Assembly: GCA_038373865.1 (NCBI GenBank)
Contig: JAXGGA010002077.1
Location: 1-64,000 of the forward strand
DNA from: Uloborus plumipes
Lineage: Eukaryota > Arthropoda > Arachnida > Araneae > Uloboridae
Length of the DNA: 64,000 nt
Reading direction: 5' to 3'
The position numbers were made by a program, and so were the translations under genes. Shown here piece by piece: positions 22,502 to 32,529 of the stretch; position 1 is the stretch's first letter, and each line of letters begins with the position of its first letter. Under the pieces are notes generated by a model. That model saw only the letters and a program-made list of their open reading frames with translations, did no database searches and was not told the origin of the DNA.

Positions 22502-22779
22502 TATTTGCAATGTAAGCATAAAACATGCAGAATACTTCCGTAAAAGAAAATGTAAACTCCTCAAATGTACAATAGCTTTTGAGGCTATTATTTTTATCTA
22601 AACGCATTATTTTTTAGTCATTTTTGCATCATAGGAAAGGAACAATAACAAGCAAAATCAGAACAAAGGTAAAGTAAAACATATGCATTACTAATGTCAA
22701 ACCTACTTACCGTGAAAAGTCACAATGAAGAAATTATCAGTTCCAAGAAGTAAATTCTGTAAAAGTTGTTTCTTTACTA

Positions 22780-23245
22780 AGATACTAAGGAAGTGTTAAT
22801 ACAGGGAAAACCGTTGCCGAAACCCCTTATGTATAAACTTTCAATGACAGGAAATGGATTCTGTAAAAGTTGTTTCTTTACTAAGGAAGTGTTAATACAG
22901 GGAAAACCGCTACCGAAAGCCCTTATATATAAACTTTCAATGACAGGAAATGGATTCTGTAAAAGTTGTTTCTTTACTAAGGAAGTGTTAATACAGGGAA
23001 AACCGCTGCCGAAAGCCCTTATATATAAACTTTCAATGACAGGAAATGGATTCTGTAAAAGTTGTTTCTTTACTAAGGAAGTGTTAATACAGGGAAAACC
23101 GCTGCCGAAAGCCCTTATATATAAACTTTCAATGACAGGAAATGGATTCTGTAAAAGTTGTTTCTTTACTAAGGAAGTGTTAATACAGGGAAAACCGCTG
23201 CCAAAACCCCTTTATATAATAAATTCTCAATGACAGGAAATGAAA
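22780..23245. repeat. 96-bp minisatellite, four near-identical copies plus a partial
   Basis: The unit GTGTTAATACAGGGAAAACC...TCTTTACTAAGGAA repeats every 96 bp. Because 96 is divisible by three, one frame stays open for 146 codons, each unit coding LIQGKPLPK...MTGNGFCKSCFFTKE. I see no initiation context, signal peptide or splice sites, so this is annotated as a repeat and not as a gene. Confidence 0.85.
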
Positions 23246-23383
23246 TCTGTAAAAGCAGCTCATTTTGGCAATAAACGGGAAAACCGTTGTCGAAACTCTT
23301 TCAATATAAATTATTCTGTGTTGGAATATATAAATAGCTTTGTGCATAAATGTAAAGGATAAGTAAAAAAAATTATAAAAATT

Positions 23384-23595
23384 CACAAATACACAGGGAT
23401 ACTGCAGACATGTGCTTCGGCATTACAAGGAACGCCTTTTTCAATGCAAAAAATTGTGAGCTGATGGATGCACAAGCATCCGATAAAAGCTTTTGTCTTA
23501 TGTTTGTTCATCCATAAGCTCACAATTTTTTGCATTGAAAAAGGCGTTCCTTGTAAAGCCAAAACACGTGTCTGCAGTATCCCTGAGTATTTGTG
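23384..23595. repeat. Long hairpin: 87-bp inverted arms, 38-bp spacer
   Basis: The arms 23384-23470 and 23509-23595 are inverted copies with few mismatches (core AAGGAACGCCTTTTTCAATG on the left). The structure interrupts the degenerate minisatellite array. It could be a foldback MITE or a local inverted duplication; no target duplication is obvious. Confidence 0.8.
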
Positions 23596-23639
23596 CTTTT
23601 TTAACGTTGTATTTATCCTTTATATTCTGTCTCTTGTTT

Positions 23640-24070
23640 CTTTGCTACGGCACTGTCAATGCAGTGAAAACCATGTCGAAATACCTAGTGTATAAATTCT
23701 GTTTCAAGAAATGAATTTCGTAAAATTAGTTTCCTTACTACACAAGTATCAATACATTGAAACTCATTGTCGAAATTCCTTGTTTTAAATTCTCAGGTAT
23801 AAGAAACAAATTCTATGAAATTTTCCTTGTTAAGGGCGTGCGAAAACGGGGAAAACAACCACTGTCGAAACCTCTCATAAAAAATTCTCAATCACAAGAA
23901 ATGACTTTTACCAATATTGCTTCTTTCGCCGAGAATGTTTCAATACAAGTAAAACCCTTCGGCTTGTCTATAAATTCTTAATTTCAAGAAATGAATTCTG
24001 CAAAAGTTGTTTCTTTGCTGCAACAGAATCAGTACAGGAAAAACAACTGTCGGAACTCCTTGTATATACC
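23640..24070. repeat. Degenerate outer copies of the 96-bp minisatellite
   Basis: Diverged units keep the order CAATxCAGTGAAAACC, TGTCGAAA, TATAAATTCT, CAAGAAATGAATTCTG and AAAGTTGTTTCTTTxCT. Three to four units are recognisable here, and others flank the perfect core at about 22725-22790 and 23230-23320. The array once spanned about 1.3 kb. Confidence 0.65.
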
Positions 24071-25201
24071 CGAGGCTCGTGTGAAGACTTATTGAACATT
24101 TTTAAAAATTGAGAAATATACGTAGCTATACTAGACATGGCCTAAGACGCTGGCACATAAAATGTATGAACAGCAATATTGCAATTATCATTGGCTTTGA
24201 ATGACAACTGTGTCATTACAGATAATAATCATTTATGTACATTTATGAGTTGCAACAATTTCAGTATTGAAGGAGAACATAATTCGCACCAACTACGTGC
24301 AAAACCGACATCCCAGTTATGACATCCAAAAGTTATCGACTATTCCAGAACGATGAGTCCATAAAGAGGACAATACTGCACTCTCTGTATCTCAAAACGG
24401 GGGCTGGAATTTTGCCATAGCTTTTAACTAGCGCGGTAGCTTTGCTTTTTGCACTTGCCAGTTTCAGCTACATGACAAGACATTTTAAAGGACTAAAAAT
24501 GCCAAACCGCTGAAGAAACAATTTGAATATCAATTATTCTGTCAATGTTGCTTCTTTCTTCTTTGCTACCGAAGTATGTCAGTGGAACCTCAACCATTTG
24601 CAAAAAAAATTCAGTGAACTTCTCGGCAACCAACTTTTTTTTCGTTTTCTCATCTTGATAGATTTATTTCAGTGTAAGACGCGGTTACATAATATCCATG
24701 ACCAAAGAAGAAATTTTTTTAAAGCGTTTACAGAGAACTGAGAAGAAAAAAAGGCAACTGGGTGGAGTCAAAAATTGTTTCCAAATTTTTGCAATAACAT
24801 CAACCGAATATGTCGGAGAAATGCTTGTTGAACTTCGCCTCCTCATTTATTATCTAACTTTTGTCGAAATTCGATAAAAGAGACACGCATTTTGCAGCTT
24901 CTTAGTCACCACAGTGAATGCGAATGAAGTTCTGGGTATGACGTCATTGCGATGATTCTAAACTATCCTGATGGAGCTCGATGTTACTTACTAAGTTATA
25001 GAATTTAATGTAAGCAAGTAAAGGAAACTACGCAAACAATAATCTCTTACAAGTTCATCACGTCATTTCCAAATTATTTAATTTATATGTCACCACGGCT
25101 CAATTCACAATAACCCCAGATTCATTAAAGGAATTAACACATTATAAGCAAATATATAAAAAGATTTCGTTTCAATCCTTTGACAATAATCACTAAACCA
25201 C
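24071..25201. other. Spacer downstream of the Gr-like gene
   Basis: No supported coding region or RNA gene. On the minus strand it is immediately 3' to the receptor gene and could hold its 3' UTR and polyadenylation site. Confidence 0.35.
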
Positions 25202-26419
25202 TTAAGTTATAGTCTCATTTCTTGAATAAAACATTACAATAAAAGTAATTAGTGATGTTATCAAAGCCACAAATAAAGGTTTATGAATTTCGAAAGCTCC
25301 CCAAGCAGTAAGTTTATAAAGCGATTCTTCTTCTAACATTCTAATTTGTTTGTCACAACAATTACAACTACAGGATTTCCTTTCAGTGAAAAGCATATCA
25401 AATTTTATAGCTTTTAATTTTCCTTTTAAATTATCGACGGCCAATATTATAATTAAAGCATAAAATATTTGAAGCAGGAAATCTAACAAGAAATTTAAGC
25501 TATTTAGTAAATCATCGATTCCATTGTTGACATACAGAATCATGTTCCCGACGCACCTGAAAAGAACTAAGAACATTATCACAAAAATAACTAGAATAAT
25601 AATTGAATACCTGCCCTCCAGTTTCAGAATTATTTTTAAAGCTTGTCTCTTCAACGTATAATTTTTTTGAAAAGATGAATTTTTGGTACTCAAAGCTTCA
25701 GATATTTCGTAACAACAACAGACATAAAACAGGCCCAGGGTGCTCGGTATGAAAATATTTACTACAGTATTGGGGAATATGTTCCAAAATGCTAACCGAC
25801 TGGTGTACGCATCGTTTTGATTGAAGTAAAAAAACCACTGTGTACATGCAGTAGGAATGTACATTTCCTCAAGTCGAACAGTGAACGGATATGTTATTCC
25901 AAACATTGTCAGTAATGTGATGATGTTCCATGTCAAGGATATTACGGTTACAGTTTTAGTTTGTGCAACATTTGCTGCCCGTTTCAAGTCGTCAATATCT
26001 TCCAAAATTTCTTTCATTACTTTTCGTTTGCAAAAAGCAAGGAACCACAAACTCCAGGAAAATATTTTTAAACATAGTGAAGACAATTCCTCTAATGTAA
26101 AGATACGAATAATACACAAAGTTTTTCCTGTGATAATTCTCGCATACATAAAGTGAAAAATAACGCTGAATATAATAGCGATGAATCGGCTTTTTTGACC
26201 TGAAACATCAATGCCGAATGCATACATTAACAACAAAATAAATCTCATTCTTCTCCAAACTATGCCCTGATATTTTTCCAATCGAATTTCACTTACTTTA
26301 ATCTTACTGTCATGACTTCGGAGCTTGAATTCACGTTTAACAGTGTAACTCGTATTTTTGAAACTAAATATATTCATGAACATTGTTACAAGTACGCTGT
26401 TTTTTCTAAAATACTGCAT
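25202..26419 (-). CDS. Gustatory-receptor-like chemoreceptor, single exon
   Basis: An intact 405-codon frame encodes a multipass membrane protein, the usual length for arthropod gustatory receptors, which are ligand-gated cation channels of chemosensory neurons. Hydrophobic segments lie near residues 59-75, 77-96, 111-130, 157-177, 215-236, 271-292, 305-327 and 380-397; one of the eight may not span. The C-terminus, KLTAWGAFEIHKPLFVALIT then SLITFIVMF, resembles the conserved end of the family (a polar turn followed by a last helix with a T-[YF]-like motif), in the form seen in chelicerate receptors. A cluster CSCNCC at 350-355 sits in the last intracellular loop. Absence of introns fits spider Gr genes as I recall them. 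The start is the first Met of the frame. The ligand is unknown. Confidence 0.7.
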   Translation of the reverse strand: MQYFRKNSVLVTMFMNIFSFKNTSYTVKREFKLRSHDSKIKVSEIRLEKYQGIVWRRMRFILLLMYAFGIDVSGQKSRFIAIIFSVIFHFMYARIITGKTLCIIRIFTLEELSSLCLKIFSWSLWFLAFCKRKVMKEILEDIDDLKRAANVAQTKTVTVISLTWNIITLLTMFGITYPFTVRLEEMYIPTACTQWFFYFNQNDAYTSRLAFWNIFPNTVVNIFIPSTLGLFYVCCCYEISEALSTKNSSFQKNYTLKRQALKIILKLEGRYSIIILVIFVIMFLVLFRCVGNMILYVNNGIDDLLNSLNFLLDFLLQIFYALIIILAVDNLKGKLKAIKFDMLFTERKSCSCNCCDKQIRMLEEESLYKLTAWGAFEIHKPLFVALITSLITFIVMFYSRNETIT

Positions 26420-27374
26420 TCGAGTTTATATCCTTCTGGAGTTTAAAAATACCGATTTTTACAATTATTTCATTTGTAAATTCCTTTTAATTTAAACTGG
26501 AATCCATGAAATAGGAAATTCCATTAGTACTTAAATTTGATAAAAATAAAGAAACATGGATTATAAGGATGACAGTAGATTTAATAAAATACAAATTTGT
26601 TGTATTTCTCTTAAATACGCGTCTTTTGGCGGGTGTTAGAAATAATCACCAAACAGATTTAGTTTTCACCAACAACTAATTAAAATTTACCAGCACACTT
26701 TATAATATTTCCAACTACTCTAAAATTGTCAAAAATTTCATGCTCGGTTTTTGCAAAACCTTGCCACAATCATGTTAACTTAAGCTTAGCACAATTAATA
26801 GTTGCCATTATTTATTCTTTCTTGCACAAAAGGTGGAGGGAAATTCATAGGTACCATGCTTAATGGAATTCTGTAATCTTCAACACATGCCTCCAAAATC
26901 TGATTCAGTTTCTCTAAATAATAGCTTAATGGAAACGAAATCGCCTTTTTGTGAAAATGTAGATGGCAATTTTACCATTTCCAAATCATAATTTCATTAG
27001 GAAAACATATTGAATATTCATCAATGTTTCTATGGAAACTGACTTCCATTGAACAGGGAATCTAAATAATTTCATAAAACCTAAGTAATTGCATCGTATT
27101 CAGGTACTAAATCTGTTTTCAAAATTTCATCAATATAAGCACAATAATTGTGAAAATGTTGATTTTTTTTTATCCGTAGCGATTAAAATGCGACAAATAT
27201 CAGTCTGTGTACTTTCGGTTATTATAAAAATAATAAACTTTCTTTCAAAGTACGTTGTTGTTTTTTCCTACAATTGGGATAGACAAATTTAGTGATAAAA
27301 ATTATCTTTTATGATATTAGAGAGTGATCTAAGTTTAGCGTTTTTTCTGTTGAAGACACCAATAAAGTCTAACT
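26420..27374. other. Upstream flank of the Gr-like gene
   Basis: AT-rich sequence with no supported gene. It should contain the Gr promoter, but no TATA box or initiator stands out reliably. Confidence 0.35.
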
Positions 27375-27857
27375 CAGAGGCAGGCAACCCGTCGATCGCG
27401 ATCGACCGGTCGATCTCGAATCCATTTGAGTCAATCACGGCTATTTTTTGAACCTTGCTTTCTGTTTGAGTAGTATTGAAAAACATTGATATCTGGAACA
27501 AAATTAGGTTTAACGTCTAAATTAAAAGTTATTTGAAAATTTCCTAAACTTTTCATAGTCACTGGAAATTTTCATAGCCACTATTTTGTGAATTTTGAAG
27601 CAAGCAATATACTTGTGTCTAATGCATTTCGATGTGAGTCAACATAACACTATTTTAGCAGTTAAAAGCAACTGCTTAATAAGCACCGAAGTATTTTTTG
27701 AAAAGAGATAACCTACAACTTGAAGTTAGCATACTGTTAATTTAACCGTGCTGGCTGTGAGTCTGTAGTGCAATACATCCCCCCCCCCTATGTCGATCTC
27801 TTGTTCACACTAAACTTCGAAAGTAGATCTTCAGTCAAGTTAGGTTGCCGACCGCTG
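27375..27857. mobile_element. hAT-type MITE, 483 bp
   Basis: The left end CAGAGGCAGGCAACCC and the right end GGTTGCCGACCGCTG are imperfect inverted repeats of the hAT style. The flanks GTCTAACT (27367-27374) and GTCTAGTT (27858-27865) look like an 8-bp duplication with two differences. A CGATCGCGATCGACCGGTCG palindrome lies just inside the left end. There is no transposase. Confidence 0.7.
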
Positions 27858-28554
27858 GTCTAGTTCAATGTTTCCCAATCAGGAGGCGATCCCCTCACAT
27901 TGGTTTCTCAAAGGGACAATGAATTCGCGAAGTGCAATAGGGGGCGATGAGTTTTTAGAAGACACAATACGAATAATAATAAAAGTCAGTGAATATTAGA
28001 GTTGAAAACGCAAAAAAATGGCTCATTGTCGATAGTTCAGACAATGAATAACAAGTTAAATTCAGGAGCTTCATCTTTGCACCTTGGTCGGACCTTAAGG
28101 AATTGTTTTATCGTCAAGTTTATGACTGTTCGAGTTTTTATTCATTTATTATTATTTAAATTTTAAGTTTCAGTGTTTTTAATTCCTCAGATTCTATAAA
28201 AGAATATACTTCTGTTTTTAAAAGTGCGTCAAATGATCTTAAGTATTCCTCTTCAACAATCTATCAGTTCATTAAAAAATGGATTTGGTTTAATTTTACT
28301 TTAAGAGTGATAAAAAAATGCTTCATTGTATTTCAAATTAGTATTAGTCATTTATGTCTTCAATAATATCCATGTTCACTAGTGCAAACTTGTGATGTGG
28401 ATCCTGTTGCTCTACAGTACCACCGACAGATACACACAAACACAGATACGTCAAACTTATGAACCCCTTATTTATTGCCTCTGGGGTTAAAAATATGCGA
28501 TATAATTTAGTACTTTAGATCACTTTTATATTAAACTACACAATTTATAAAATT
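27858..28554. other. Spacer, possible decayed hAT end
   Basis: TCAATGTTTCCCAATCAGG at 27866 looks like the start of another hAT-type element, but no partner end was found. No gene is supported. Confidence 0.35.
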
Positions 28555-28985
28555 ACTAGCTTATTACCCGGCATTGCTTGGGTACTTATTAATACAACAT
28601 AGCTCTCGTATTTCATACGTTTATTTTAAACGTATTTCATGCTAAAATGAAATAGGTGAGTCTTAAATTGATAAGTCAGTATTAATCGTAATATTTGTTG
28701 GAAAATACTCATATTTAAATGTGTCAAGTTTTATCAATTTGTATGCTTAAAGACTTTTCTCTATTACTCTATCTATTCAAAATTGAAAAAAAAGGGCCGT
28801 TTTGAAACAAAAAAATTTGAATTTTGAGCTTTTTTGTTTAATTTCAAAACCCCACCTATATGAATTCTAGTGCATTAAGGAACAGTTGTGCCAAGTTTGA
28901 TGAAAATCCAACGAAAACTGGATTTGTATAAGGAACAAACATACAAATATATATACATACATCCATTTATATATATAGGTATAGA
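28555..28985 (-). mobile_element. Helitron-like non-autonomous element, 431 bp
   Basis: On the minus strand it starts TCTATACC and ends with a hairpin (CCAAGCAATGCCGGG) and CTAGT. A precedes the 5' TC as expected, but the base after CTAGT is A and not T. Its body matches the copies at 10660-10911 and 44481-45213. Confidence 0.65.
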
Positions 28986-29569
28986 TTTTTGAGCTAACAA
29001 CACCCATATGTCCCATGGTCCTTAAAGAATTAAACTGACCACATGCAAAAAACAGGGTATACTCTTCGCAATATTTATTCAATCATATTCAATTGCAACG
29101 GGAATATTACAGACCTTTTCTTGGGCTCGGCGTCGTCATCGTACCGATAAGCGTACAATGGACGGTAATCGATCGTAATGAAATCTTAAAGGAGGCAGGA
29201 AATGAGCACTTCCATTTCCTTGCCTCATAAATCTATACAGCATTTAGATAGTAAACGCAATGAGTAGACAGAAAGAAGAAAATCAGGCTTGGTATTGAAA
29301 GAAATTTCCAAGGAGGTCATTTCGTATACCGGAGAGGAAATAATTTTGAGAAAATTTTACAAGTGAAGCGATAGATATTACAACATGCCAGGAAAGTTGA
29401 TTCCCTTTAAGAAATATGTGGCAGTGTTCTCTACGAGCCTTATTTTGTGGGAGGAAAAAAAAGAAACATTTGTAAATTAAGAAAAATAGAATGTAATAAT
29501 GTAAAAAAATATGAGTATTTTCTATCTAAAATAGATGAGTGGAAGACATCAAACTGCACTATTTTTCAT
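28986..29569. other. AT-rich spacer
   Basis: No gene, RNA or clear repeat can be supported. Confidence 0.35.
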
Positions 29570-30400
29570 CGTCATAGATCCCCTAAACGCTAAAATTTTA
29601 GCCTAAAAAATCCAGGGAGGATATCCTGAACATTTGTAACACCAATGATAGCTTAAAATTGCTATTTTAAGACCTCAATTTCAAAAAGTTTCCAGAGAAG
29701 AACCCTCGAGCATTCTCTTTCCTTAAAGTAAATTTATGCCACCTTAACTACAAAGATGGCCTAAATTTACGTTGTTAAGATTGCAATTTAGAAAAAAAAA
29801 TCTGGGGGTAGTTCTCGAATCTTCTTTAGAAGTCACCAAAATAAATCTAAAATTATTTTTCAGGACTTCTTCAACTAAAAAAAAAATTCACGGGGCGAAC
29901 CTCCTTCCTTCCTTTTAAGGTCCCCCAAATGTAGTCTGAAACAAGTTTTTTAAAGCTTCAACATAGCAAACATTTCGGAAGAAGACAGTCAAACTCCTTG
30001 CCTTATGTTTGTTAAAGATGGCCTTAATTTTTCGTTTTTGTAACATCCTAATCTCCGCCTTCACGGACTCGCATTCATTCCACTCTGACTTTACGATCCG
30101 ACTAAAAGTTGAAAAATCTCTATCTTGCTTCACTTATAAATAAGTAGCGGGGAGCTATTGTTTTCTGTGCATTGACACTGAAATAGTAAAGAAAACCCTT
30201 TTACAGATTTTGTCCTATTGTTTTCTTTTATATAACAAATCAGCATACAAGAGGCACAGTTTAAGATGGCCTCAATTTGCGCTATAACAATGAAATAGTA
30301 AAGAGAGCCTTTTACAGATTTTTCTTTTTTTCTCAATTTCTTTAAAAAAAAATTTATGTTGTAAATCAGCATACAAGTCGCGCAGCGATGACAGCTCAAA
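29570..30400. repeat. Degenerate repeat region with recurring AAGATGGCCT-AATTT words
   Basis: AAGATGGCCTAAATTTACG (29754), AAGATGGCCTTAATTTTTCG (30014) and AAGATGGCCTCAATTTGCGC (30263) are spaced about 250 bp apart. Between 29570 and 29950 a ~90-bp pattern recurs: AAAAA-TTTCC-G(G)-GAACC-C-TTCCTTAA. It looks like an old tandem repeat. Open frames in it are not convincing. Confidence 0.5.
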
Positions 30401-32520
30401 ATTTTCAGAAAAAACCTTGTTATGTACTGTGCACATAACTATTTCACGTTGACTGTAACTATAGTGAGTTATTAATAAATTGTTCCTTGGTCTTGTGGAA
30501 TTCATTTGACAAATTGTTGTTTTCAAGGCCAATCCAATTTGCAATAAATTCCAAAATAAATCTGCTATTTTAGGATGCACCTACTCAAAAATAAAGTTAT
30601 ATTGCAGAAGGTTTTATTTTTGACATCAATGATTATTAGTATGCATATGTATTTCACTGTATCTAAATATCGTAATCGGGTTGATGGTTTATGCTTATAG
30701 TTCTGCCTTAGCGCCAGCTTGGAAGGGTAACTTATAACTTATTTCCGAAGCTTTTACTTTAATGTTATAAAGTGAGCACCACTGAGAAGTTGATCTCCGC
30801 TTTAATGAAGGACATTTGTCTCAAGCTCGGTGAAGACAATTCCACATTGATGATCCCCAATAAGAGTAAGACTGCAGTATCTCGTCGTTGTAATTGGGCA
30901 GTTGGTATACTTGCAATCAACCTCAATATTTTCCTCCGTCCAAATATAACATGAAATATTTGCTCGAATATTTTGCTACGATAACACTGCATTTCGAAGA
31001 AACTTTACATTACTCCTGTGCATAGGTGGCTAGTGCACCAAAAAAAGGGGGGGGGGGGTTAAGAGAAAAATGGGTCGAAAGAAATGGGGGGAGGGGGAGG
31101 ATTGCAGCACCTTTAAAGGGCTTTTTTTTCTACAATTTGGCTATAATATTGGATTTTAACACTGCTGATTAATTGACTTTTAAAACATGCGAAAGACGGT
31201 CTCATAAATCAACCTGTCTAGTTGATTTTTATCCGTTCTCGTGAAATAACATGAAAAAAGTCCGATTTTTGGAATTTGCAGATTTTATATTAGTAAAATT
31301 AATCAACTGGGGAGTAAAAAATCATTTTTCACTTTTTCATAACTTATTAACCATGAAAAGTGAGGGGGAAAGGCCACTGTACTTTTGGAAATCAGGGGGC
31401 AGTCGCTCCCCCCTTGTCCCCCTGTACGAGCTGCCTATGCCCCTGTGTGAATATGAACAATAAGAGGGCTAAGTGCAGCCTGGTTATCGATGTCCTAAAC
31501 ACGAGCTTTTCTGGTTCGATCACGAAACTTCAACTCGAAAACACAATAAGTAATGAATTTAATAAGAATCGAACTCTACTGGGACATATCTCACAATGTA
31601 GCCGAAAACAAAACACTTTATTTTCAAGAATATTCTCGAACATTAGCCTTCTTGTGATAAATAGCAAAACTCCAAATGGAAGGAAAACATCTTCAAATTG
31701 CTTGTCAAAAGAGCGATTTCAAATAATAAAAATAATTGGTCCCTTTGGGGATTTAGGAAGTTTGTAGGGGACACAAATTCATGATTTAGTTTGCTGCGAT
31801 TAGATGAAAATCAATTTTCAATTACTCGCCAAGGAAATTTTTTAAATAAAGCAAAATGTTGTGATGGAACAGCAGTTTAAGTTTTATTTTACAAGTAAGC
31901 AGAAATGGTGTGAGGGGAGGGGACTGCGGAAGAAGTAGAAAGTATTTTAGAATTCATAAGGTTTTTTTTTTCACATTGTACAACTTATTTACGTGACAAT
32001 GAAAATTATCAACCCCCTTGGTCCCTTGCCAACCCTTAGCTACGCCACTGCTGGCAGTGCCCGCACGGCGATGCCCGTGCAAAAATGTAAAGGAAGTCAA
32101 CTGAATAAATTTAAATTCACTCCGACCCTCAGAAGTAAAATTATTATACTATTTAACTCAAATGTGCTCCGACGTTTTAAATTCCACTAAAATAACTGTT
32201 ATGTTAAAGTAAAATAATTCGCCAAATAAATCAAAAGATTTTAATTATTGAAATTTAGTCAATTTTCAAGTCTTAACTATGTACGGAAATTTAAACCACA
32301 ATGTTAAACCACAGAGCAGTCTGTCTGGAAAATGGACCTAGTGTTTTACTTTTTTGTGTATAGAATTAAGCCTTGAAAAATTGACTAAATTTGAGTAATT
32401 AATATCTCCTGTTCTAATTAACGGAGAGAAATGTGCCAAAACTTAAGCGAAGTTCATTTTAATGGGGTTCGGATTAAGGAGGGTTGATTGTATCTGAGTG
32501 TTCAATGAAAGGTTAGAAGT
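30401..32520. other. Spacer between repeat region and Egfr 3' flank
   Basis: Poly-G runs occur at about 31047-31056 and 31088. Open frames at 30765-30992 (both strands) and 31251-31767 show no domain. GGTTCGGATTAAGGAGGGTTGA near 32466 may be a decayed pogo-type terminal repeat. Nothing else is supported. Confidence 0.35.
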
Positions 32521-32529
32521 CAACAAAAT

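Noticed and set aside
22793..23233. 146-codon frame as a repeat protein gene
   Set aside because: The open frame follows from a 96-bp tandem unit divisible by three. No signal, splice sites or flanking coding sequence support it.
22780..24070. CRISPR-like array
   Set aside because: Direct 96-bp units have no alternating unique spacers, and the DNA is eukaryotic.
25857..26156. 99-codon plus-strand frame
   Set aside because: It is antisense to the Gr-like receptor.
30765..30992. Overlapping frames on both strands
   Set aside because: There is no motif, and neither strand is favoured.
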